Source: Limisphaerales bacterium
GTDB lineage: Bacteria > Verrucomicrobiota > Verrucomicrobiia > Limisphaerales > SXTU01
Direction of reading: 5' to 3'
DNA length: 64,000 bases
NCBI GenBank assembly: GCA_009773355.1
Contig: WRPG01000001.1
Coordinates: 1-64,000 of the forward strand
The translations under genes were made by a program, and so were the position numbers. The notes below the pieces were generated by a model. That model worked only from the letters and a program-made list of their open reading frames with translations. It made no database searches and was not told where the DNA came from. Numbering within the stretch: position 1 is the first letter of the stretch; each line of letters starts with the position of its first letter. Below are positions 58,635 through 64,000 of this stretch, piece after piece.

Positions 58635-59081
58635 ATGAAAGTCCCTTCACTCTTGGCAGGCGTGGCTGGCGAATACTTCGTCGCTGCGGAACTCTCTCGA
58701 CGGGGCTACATCGCCTCCATCTCATTACGCAACACGCGTGGGATTGATATTCTCGCCACAAACCAACAGGCGTCTCGTTCCGTCACCATCCAGTGCAAGA
58801 CCAACCAAACAAACCGGAAGGTTTGGATACTGAACGACAAATGCGAAGGTTTTTACTCCGACGAGCATTTCTACGTGTTCGTTGCGCTCGGCAACTTGGC
58901 GGAGCGCCCGAACTATCACATCGTTCCCAGCCGCATAGTGGCTGAACGCATCTCGCGGTCGCATCGAGACTGGTTGCGGACACCAGGGCGCGGCGGACGA
59001 GAACACGCCGACTCGGCAGTGCGAAATTTCTCGGATTCCAAGGGCGAATTCTTGGAGCGGTGGGACTTGCTTGGACTGTAA
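58635..59081 (+). CDS. PD-(D/E)XK nuclease-like protein, 148 aa
   Basis: Starts AGVAGEYFVAAELSRRGYIASISLRNTRGIDILATN and continues VTIQCKTNQTNRKVWIL, fitting the Glu ... Asp ... Q/E-x-K pattern of the small PD-(D/E)XK family (motif Q-C-K instead of E-x-K). No signal or membrane part. It is visibly AT-richer than neighbouring genes, a hint of horizontal origin. Function could be DNA repair, restriction-like or unknown; catalytic competence depends on Gln replacing Glu, which occurs in related Holliday-resolvase-like members. Confidence 0.68.
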   Translation: MKVPSLLAGVAGEYFVAAELSRRGYIASISLRNTRGIDILATNQQASRSVTIQCKTNQTNRKVWILNDKCEGFYSDEHFYVFVALGNLAERPNYHIVPSRIVAERISRSHRDWLRTPGRGGREHADSAVRNFSDSKGEFLERWDLLGL

Positions 59082-59319
59082 TGGTGCTGTCCCTCTTTTG
59101 TTCAGAAGAAGCCAAGGTCAGTAGCCATAGGTTGAGTTCCGCTTCATTCGTGGCTACTCGCGTGTGATTGGCGTTTGCCTTTGGTCAACGCTCCTCACGC
59201 ATCACGCGCCATTTTCGCGCTTCCGGTCAGTCGTTGAGCCGGTTTTCCAAGGGAATTCCCGCTGGCCCGCGCAATGCTCCCGAGGGATTCACCAACCCTC
59301 AACCCTACGGAGGCATTCC

Positions 59320-61182
59320 ATGAACCCTCATGAGTCCGCGCCCGTTCCCCCCGCCACCGAAGCCACCGCGCTCCCGCTACCCAGCGATGCCGTGGTTTTC
59401 CCACCCACCCTGCCGCTCGTGATGAGCACGGAGGACAACCCCGGTAGGGCCGACCTGCTGGTTGGCCTTACGGCATCATTGGCAAACGAAGCCGCGCAGC
59501 AACGCGGCCCTACCGAAGCCGCAGAAACACCGCCGCCGCCACTGCCGCCCGTCACCCTCGAAGACCTCTGGCAGCGCATCCTCGCCCGCCTGCGCCGCCT
59601 GCCGCTCGCGCCCGCCGGGAAGTGGCTGCTCACCGTCAACCCGTTCTACCTCGCCAGTGCCGTGATGATGCTCTACGGCCTCTACCTCGTGAGCGTGGAC
59701 ACGCAGTTGCTCGGCCAGGAAACCTCCCAGCTCGCCTTCAACTTCAGCTCGCTCCAGCTCTACGAATGCCTGCTCGTCGTCACCGCCGTCGTGCTCGCGC
59801 GGCGGCGGATTTGGTATGACTCCACGCTGCTGGTCATCTTCGAGAACCTCTTCGCCGTCGTGCCGTTCATCCTCATCAGCCAGGCCAGCTTCATCAGCGC
59901 GGACTGGAAATGGGCCGCCTGCGCCGCCGCCGTCGCGCTGCCGCTCGCGCGCTTCACCATCCTCCATCGCCGACTGCCCGAGCTGAACCTCCCGCTCAAC
60001 GTCCTCGCGCTCGGCGCGTGCCTGTTGCTCGTCAACCTCGCCTTCCCGCTGCTCTACCGCGAAGTCATCGAGCACGACAACGACTGGTGGCTCGCCATCG
60101 CGCGGCAGTTCTGGCTCGGGTTGCTGCCGCTCCCGATGCTCGCGCTCAACTGCTTTCCGCCCCTCGCGAATCGCGGCGACGGCCCCGCCGGCTGGGCGCG
60201 CTGGGCCTTCATCTTCCCCGCGCTCTGGCTCGGCGCGACGGTCGCGCACCTGCACTCCATCGCCTACGTGGATGGGCAAAAATTCTCGCCGCACCTCGCC
60301 TCGCCGCTGCTGTGGGCCTTCGCGTGGACGCTGCGGAACAAGGTCACCGAAGTCATGCCCTTCCTCGCGCCCGCGTGGCGCAACCGCCTGCTCATCCTGC
60401 CGCTGCTCGCCACGCTGCCCGCGCTCGGGGCTAAGGACACCGCCGTCTTCCTCGTGCTCACGCTGCTGAACGGCGTCGTGCTCACGCGCCTTGCCCTGCG
60501 GCATCGCGACGAACCGTGGTTCGAGCCGCTGGCCGTTGCCTCCTCCTTCGCTCTCCTCGCTGGCCTGCCGGAGTTTCTGGGCAACGCCTACATTCCCGAG
60601 TTCAGCCGGGGCAAGGCCGTGCAACTCGCCCTCGCCGGCTTCGCACTCTTGCAGGCGACGCGTTCCGCGCGCATCAAGCACGGCTTGCTCGGCGCGCTGC
60701 TCGTCGGCCTCGGCACGCCCGTGCTGTTCACGCGGCTGGATTACGTCGGGCCGTTCGCGCTTCAAAACGCGCTGCTCTACCTGCTGCTCCACAGCTTCCG
60801 CTGGCGCGACACGCAGGTGTGCAGCGCGCACGCCATCCGCTTCGCCGTCGCGCTCATGTGGCTGCCGCACTCCGTCGTCTGGCTGCGCATTGCCGGGCCG
60901 GCGGCCGCGTCCACCATCGCGCTCGGTGCGCTGCTGGTGCTGGCGTTCAGCGTGCTCTTCCACCTGCTCGACAGCCCGCCGCCGAAGCTCGTCGTCGGCC
61001 TCGCGCTCGCGAACTTTGCCTTCGTCCCGGCCAACTGGACCTTCGAGGCGCTGCGCATCACGCCCATCGGCTACCTCGTCGTGCTCGTGAGCTTCCTGCT
61101 GTTCGGCGCCGGCACCGCGCTGGCCTTGCTGCGGGCAAGGTGGCTGTCACCGAAAGCGCCGCCTGACTTGGCGACCGGGTGA
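59320..61182 (+). CDS. Polytopic membrane protein of unknown function, 620 aa
   Basis: Good RBS (CGGAGG, 7 nt before ATG 59320). N-terminal 85 residues are Pro/Ala-rich and soluble; residues 42-65 are encoded by the 72-bp family B palindrome (59443-59514). The rest is a series of about 14 transmembrane helices (for example FYLASAVMMLYGLYLV, LLLVNLAFPLLY, LLGALLVGLGTPVLF). No transporter or transferase motif recognised. The 238-bp gap before it (59082-59319) contains an 8-bp inverted repeat AGTAGCCA/TGGCTACT (59120-59158), probably the end of the preceding gene's transcript. Confidence 0.78.
   Translation: MNPHESAPVPPATEATALPLPSDAVVFPPTLPLVMSTEDNPGRADLLVGLTASLANEAAQQRGPTEAAETPPPPLPPVTLEDLWQRILARLRRLPLAPAGKWLLTVNPFYLASAVMMLYGLYLVSVDTQLLGQETSQLAFNFSSLQLYECLLVVTAVVLARRRIWYDSTLLVIFENLFAVVPFILISQASFISADWKWAACAAAVALPLARFTILHRRLPELNLPLNVLALGACLLLVNLAFPLLYREVIEHDNDWWLAIARQFWLGLLPLPMLALNCFPPLANRGDGPAGWARWAFIFPALWLGATVAHLHSIAYVDGQKFSPHLASPLLWAFAWTLRNKVTEVMPFLAPAWRNRLLILPLLATLPALGAKDTAVFLVLTLLNGVVLTRLALRHRDEPWFEPLAVASSFALLAGLPEFLGNAYIPEFSRGKAVQLALAGFALLQATRSARIKHGLLGALLVGLGTPVLFTRLDYVGPFALQNALLYLLLHSFRWRDTQVCSAHAIRFAVALMWLPHSVVWLRIAGPAAASTIALGALLVLAFSVLFHLLDSPPPKLVVGLALANFAFVPANWTFEALRITPIGYLVVLVSFLLFGAGTALALLRARWLSPKAPPDLATG
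59443..59514. repeat. 72-bp palindromic element, family B copy 2 (in-frame)
   Basis: Same ends (GGTAGGGCCG...CGGCCCTACC), same 72-bp length and same reading frame as copy 1 at 17156. Encodes GRADLLVG...NEAAQQRGPT. The central 15 bp differ between copies while the flanks are almost identical. Confidence 0.9.
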
Positions 61183-61202
61183 AGCGCGGGCGCTCCCACA
61201 CA

Positions 61203-61271
61203 GTAGCTCGACATTCCAATGTCGAGTCGGCGTCGCGACACGCAAACCTCGACATTGGAATGTCGAGCCAC
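61203..61271. repeat. Palindromic element, family C copy 3
   Basis: 69 bp. Left arm GTAGCTCGACATTCC... as in copies at 35907 and 38728; the right arm ends GAGCCAC instead of GAGCTAC. It lies in the 144-bp spacer upstream of the hydrolase gene at 61327. Confidence 0.88.
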
Positions 61272-61326
61272 GTTCTGCGGCGAATTTCCTCGAAATGCCG
61301 GGCTTGCCGCGTAGCGTCGCGGGCGC

Positions 61327-62511
61327 ATGAAACTTCGCTGGCTGCCGTTGCTCGCCGCGCTCGTCCTCGCCCATGCGGCGACCGCCGCCCCGCGCAACAC
61401 CGGCCCGTGGAACCTCGCCGCGCTCAAGGCCGTGCCGAAGGCCGAGTGGGGCGAGCGCACGAATCTCGTCCAGTCACTCTACTACGAAGGCGAGCCGTTC
61501 AACGGCCAGCCCACGCGCGTTTTCGCCTACTACGGTCGTCCCGAAGGTCCCGGCCCGTTCCCCGCCATGGTTCTCGTGCATGGCGGCGGTGGCAAAGCCT
61601 TCCCTCTGTGGGCCGAGCACTGGGCCAAGCGCGGCTACTGCGCCATCGCGATGGACCTGGCCGGCAATGGCCCGGCCGGACGGCTCCCGGACGGCGGTCC
61701 CGACCAGGGCGACGTCGCGAAGTTCCGCGACTTCACTGATGCCGACGCGAAGGACATGTGGACTTATCATGCTGTCGCAGCGGTCTTGCGCGGCCACTCG
61801 TTGCTCGCGTCGCGGCCTGAAGTGGACAAGAACCGCATTGGGGTCACGGGCATCAGTTGGGGCGGCTATCTGACGTGCATCGTGGCGGGCATTGACGACC
61901 GGCTGAAGGTCGCCGTCCCGGTCTATGGCTGCGGCTTCCTGCACGAGAACAGCGTCTGGCTGGAGCCGCGCATCTCGAAAATGACGCCGGAACACCGCGA
62001 CCGCTGGGTGAGCCATTGGGACCCCTCGCGCTACCTCGCCGGCGTGTCCTGCCCGATTCTCTTTCTCAACGGCTCGAACGACTTCGCCTACCCGATGGAC
62101 AGCTACAAGAAGTGCTACCAACTCGTCGCCGAGCGGCTGCGCAAGGTGTCGGTGAAAATCAAGCTGCCGCACGGCCACATCTGGACTTTCGGCGAGGTGG
62201 ACCAGTTCGTGGACAGCCATCTCAAGGGCGGCTCGCCGCTCGCGACCCTCGACGCGATGCGGATTGCCGGCGAAAGCGTCACCACCAAAGTCACCGCGAC
62301 CGTTCCTGTGACGAAGGCCGAGTTCCACTTCACGACCGACTCCGGCCCGTGGCAGAAACGCAACTGGCAGACCGTTCCCGCGCAGATGGCCGACGGGCGC
62401 GTCACCGCGAAGCTCCCGACCGAACGCCCGCTAACCTGTTATCTCTCCGTCACCGATTCGCGCGGCGTGGCCGTCAGCACGCAGCACGAGGAACTCGCCG
62501 TCGCTAAGTAA
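61327..62511 (+). CDS. Secreted alpha/beta hydrolase (acetyl xylan esterase/dienelactone hydrolase-like), 394 aa
   Basis: Signal peptide LPLLAALVLAHAATA. Oxyanion motif VLVHGGGGKAF, nucleophile elbow GVTGISWGGY (Ser about 182), Asp in GSNDFAYP and His in LPHGHIWTFG. The C-terminal beta part (SVTTKVTATVPVTKAEFHFTTDSGPW) resembles the C-terminal domain of PhoPQ-activated (AprA-like) hydrolases. Ends on the same base triplet that precedes the YhbY start, so probably co-transcribed. Confidence 0.88.
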   Translation: MKLRWLPLLAALVLAHAATAAPRNTGPWNLAALKAVPKAEWGERTNLVQSLYYEGEPFNGQPTRVFAYYGRPEGPGPFPAMVLVHGGGGKAFPLWAEHWAKRGYCAIAMDLAGNGPAGRLPDGGPDQGDVAKFRDFTDADAKDMWTYHAVAAVLRGHSLLASRPEVDKNRIGVTGISWGGYLTCIVAGIDDRLKVAVPVYGCGFLHENSVWLEPRISKMTPEHRDRWVSHWDPSRYLAGVSCPILFLNGSNDFAYPMDSYKKCYQLVAERLRKVSVKIKLPHGHIWTFGEVDQFVDSHLKGGSPLATLDAMRIAGESVTTKVTATVPVTKAEFHFTTDSGPWQKRNWQTVPAQMADGRVTAKLPTERPLTCYLSVTDSRGVAVSTQHEELAVAK

Positions 62512-62811
62512 ATGAACGCCCCGCTCTCCAACTCCACCATCAGCAAACTCAAGGGCCTCGCGCAGCGGCTCGAACCCGTGCTCGCGCTCGGCAAGGCCGG
62601 TGCGACGGACGCCTTCATCAAGAGCCTCGGCGAAGCGCTCGCCCAGCACGAGCTGGTGAAAATAAAGTTCGCCGCCTTCAAGGACGAGCGGAAGACCATT
62701 GCCCCGCAGCTTGCCGAGAAGACCGGCAGCCAGCTCATCTGGATTGTCGGCCACGTCGCCGTCTTCTACCGCCAGCAGCCCGATGCGGCGAAGCGCAAGG
62801 TGGTGGTCTGA
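62512..62811 (+). CDS. yhbY: YhbY family CRM-domain RNA-binding protein, 99 aa
   Basis: Single CRM domain: STISKLKGLAQRLEPVLALGKAGATDAFIKSLGEALAQHELVKIKF then GSQLIWIVGHVAVFYRQQ, with the GKxG-like turn (LGKAG). YhbY binds the pre-50S ribosomal subunit. ATG directly follows the stop of the hydrolase gene (TAA ATG). Full length for the family (about 97 aa). Confidence 0.95.
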   Translation: MNAPLSNSTISKLKGLAQRLEPVLALGKAGATDAFIKSLGEALAQHELVKIKFAAFKDERKTIAPQLAEKTGSQLIWIVGHVAVFYRQQPDAAKRKVVV

Positions 62812-62825
62812 CTGGACTGACTACT

Positions 62826-62890
62826 AATTACTGAACACTGGATACTCGGTATGCGAGTAGCCGGTGGGGCAGGGGAGGGCAGTAATCAGC
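62826..62890. repeat. Imperfect inverted repeat before the last PQQ gene
   Basis: ATTACTGAACACTGGATACT on the left and CAGTAATCAGCGTTCAGT on the right can pair imperfectly, with GGGGCAGGGGAGGG between them. The same GGGGCAGGGGAGGG string occurs before lepB (31025-31038). Confidence 0.55.
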
Positions 62891-62958
62891 GTTCAGTTTT
62901 CAGTTCAAGCCTCAGCGCTTGCCTTCCGTCCAACGCCCGACAATATCCGCCGCACACT

Positions 62959-64000
62959 ATGAATCGCCTCCTGCTCACCACCGCGCTCGCACTGACTTCG
63001 CTCTCCGTTCTCGCTGAAAACTGGTCCAACTGGCGCGGCCCGCTCCACAACGGCTCCAGCCCCGAGAAGGGTCTGCCGGCGACCTTCAGCAAGACCGAGA
63101 ACGTGAAGTGGGCCGTCGCGCTGCCCGGCGCGTCCGCCGCCACGCCCGTCATCTGGGGCGACAAGGTCTTCGTCACCGCCGCCGACAAGAACGCCGGCAA
63201 GCAATACGCGCTTTGCCTCGACCGCAAGACCGGCAAGGAGCTGTGGCGCTCCGAAATCAGCGACTTCGTCTCCGATGGGCAGGGCAGCAACTCCTGCTCG
63301 CCCTCGCCCGTGACCGACGGGAAGCTCGTCGTGTTCTTCTATGGCACCGGCGACCTTGTGGCCTTCGACTTCACGGGGAAGAAACTTTGGGGCCGAAACA
63401 TTGGGCCGTTCGCCTTCCTCTGGACCTTCTCCACCAGCCCGCTGCTGGACGACGGTCGCCTCATCATGCAGGTCTTGCAGCGCGACACCGCCGTGAGCGG
63501 ACGCGGCAAGCCGGAGGGCAACGAGTCCTTCCTCCTCGCGATTGACCCGAAGACCGGCAAGGACCAGTGGCGGCAAGTCCGGCCCTCCGAGGCGAAGAGC
63601 GAATCGCTCGAAGCCTTCAGCACGCCGCTGCCTTTCACGCACAATGGCCGCAAGGAGTTCATCATCGTCGGTGGCGACTGCATCACCGGCCACGAGCCCG
63701 CCACCGGCAAGGAACTTTGGCGCTGGGGCACGTGGAACCCGAAGCAAATCCCCCACTGGCGGCTCGTGCCTTCGCCCACCGTCGGTGCGGGCGTCATCCT
63801 CGCCTGCGGACCGAAGGGCGCGCCCGTTTATGCGGTGAAGGCCGGCGGCAGCGGCACCCTGAACAACAAGTCACTCGCCTGGCAGAGCCATGTGCAATCC
63901 ATCGAGGACGCCGCAACCGCCGCGCCTTCGCCCAACGAGAAAGACCTGACCACCGACGTGCCCACGCCGCTCTTCTACGACGGCAAGTTTTATGTGCTGA
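62959..64000 (+). CDS. Secreted PQQ-like beta-propeller protein, truncated by the window end
   Basis: ATG at 62959 opens a frame running off the edge without a stop (347 codons). Signal peptide LLLTTALALTSLSVLAE, then NWSNWRGPLHNGSSPEKGLPATF, typical of this family (compare ADWPQYRGPNLDG at 46597). Blades such as CLDRKTGKELWRSE and AIDPKTGKDQWRQV follow. The gene continues beyond 64000, so full length is unknown. It is the fourth PQQ-propeller gene of the window. Confidence 0.9.
   Translation, partial: MNRLLLTTALALTSLSVLAENWSNWRGPLHNGSSPEKGLPATFSKTENVKWAVALPGASAATPVIWGDKVFVTAADKNAGKQYALCLDRKTGKELWRSEISDFVSDGQGSNSCSPSPVTDGKLVVFFYGTGDLVAFDFTGKKLWGRNIGPFAFLWTFSTSPLLDDGRLIMQVLQRDTAVSGRGKPEGNESFLLAIDPKTGKDQWRQVRPSEAKSESLEAFSTPLPFTHNGRKEFIIVGGDCITGHEPATGKELWRWGTWNPKQIPHWRLVPSPTVGAGVILACGPKGAPVYAVKAGGSGTLNNKSLAWQSHVQSIEDAATAAPSPNEKDLTTDVPTPLFYDGKFYVL

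Overview
This is a GC-rich (roughly 65% by eye) chromosomal window. Its gene content points to Verrucomicrobiota, most likely the soil/freshwater Pedosphaera/Limisphaera side. The clues are two DUF1549/DUF1553 + DUF1501 pairs carrying CxxCH motifs, several secreted PQQ-like beta-propeller proteins, a Cys-type sulfatase, esterases, TAT-type signals and many long intergenic palindromes. The assignment is inferred from gene content; no rRNA is present. I see no tRNA, rRNA, CRISPR array, integrase, transposase or phage gene. Many long overlapping reading frames exist, but most are high-GC shadows. I kept one gene per locus and moved several starts to a signal peptide, lipobox, TAT motif or start/stop overlap.

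Layout. 155-3794 (minus): three overlapping genes for a GT2 glycosyltransferase, a methyltransferase and a GT-C-type membrane glycosyltransferase. 3962-8465: DUF1549/DUF1553 and DUF1501 pair. 8732-14293: secreted protein, FGE-like lipoprotein, MBOAT acyltransferase and SGNH partner. 14366-15469 (minus): COG4324-type lipoprotein peptidase. 15623-24316: RidA-like protein, two giant PQQ-propeller proteins with an embedded methyltransferase-like fold, and a membrane protein. 24413-28772 (minus): second DUF1501 and DUF1549/1553 pair. 29112-33564: lepA, lepB and an M24 aminopeptidase. 33636-41879: a DUF455/ATP-grasp fusion, GlcD-like oxidase, leuB, a yeast-type cytosine deaminase, TPR protein, YjbQ and DUF4404. 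42056-47889: esterases, sulfatase and a PQQ protein. 48121-51565: ECF sigma factor, small membrane protein, CpxP-like protein, redoxin-like protein and cytochrome c/copper monooxygenase-like protein in one overlapping operon. 51732-56854: lipoproteins, cyclophilin, FAD oxidoreductase, M23 peptidase and a tiny basic protein. 57113-57985: an unassigned, GNRA-rich, apparently noncoding transcript. 58094-64000: macrodomain protein, PD-(D/E)XK-like protein, membrane protein, hydrolase, YhbY and a truncated PQQ protein.

Two things stand out. First, the roughly 870-nt region between a small basic protein and a macrodomain gene looks like a large structured RNA. It has a promoter-like start, many stable hairpins (several capped by GNRA loops) and a 14-bp GCAA-capped hairpin at its end. 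I could not match it to RNase P, tmRNA or another class. Second, the window holds at least fifteen nested palindromic elements, most of them about 60-140 bp, in several sequence families. Their architecture is REPIN-like: two hairpins facing each other with complementary outer ends. Several lie inside reading frames without interrupting them. One family occurs twice as a 72-bp (24-codon) in-frame insert encoding nearly the same peptide in two unrelated proteins.

The bulk of the rest looks like a secreted and periplasmic degradation/oxidation repertoire (sulfatase, esterases, c-type cytochrome proteins, PQQ propellers) mixed with housekeeping genes (lepA, lepB, leuB, yhbY, cyclophilin).
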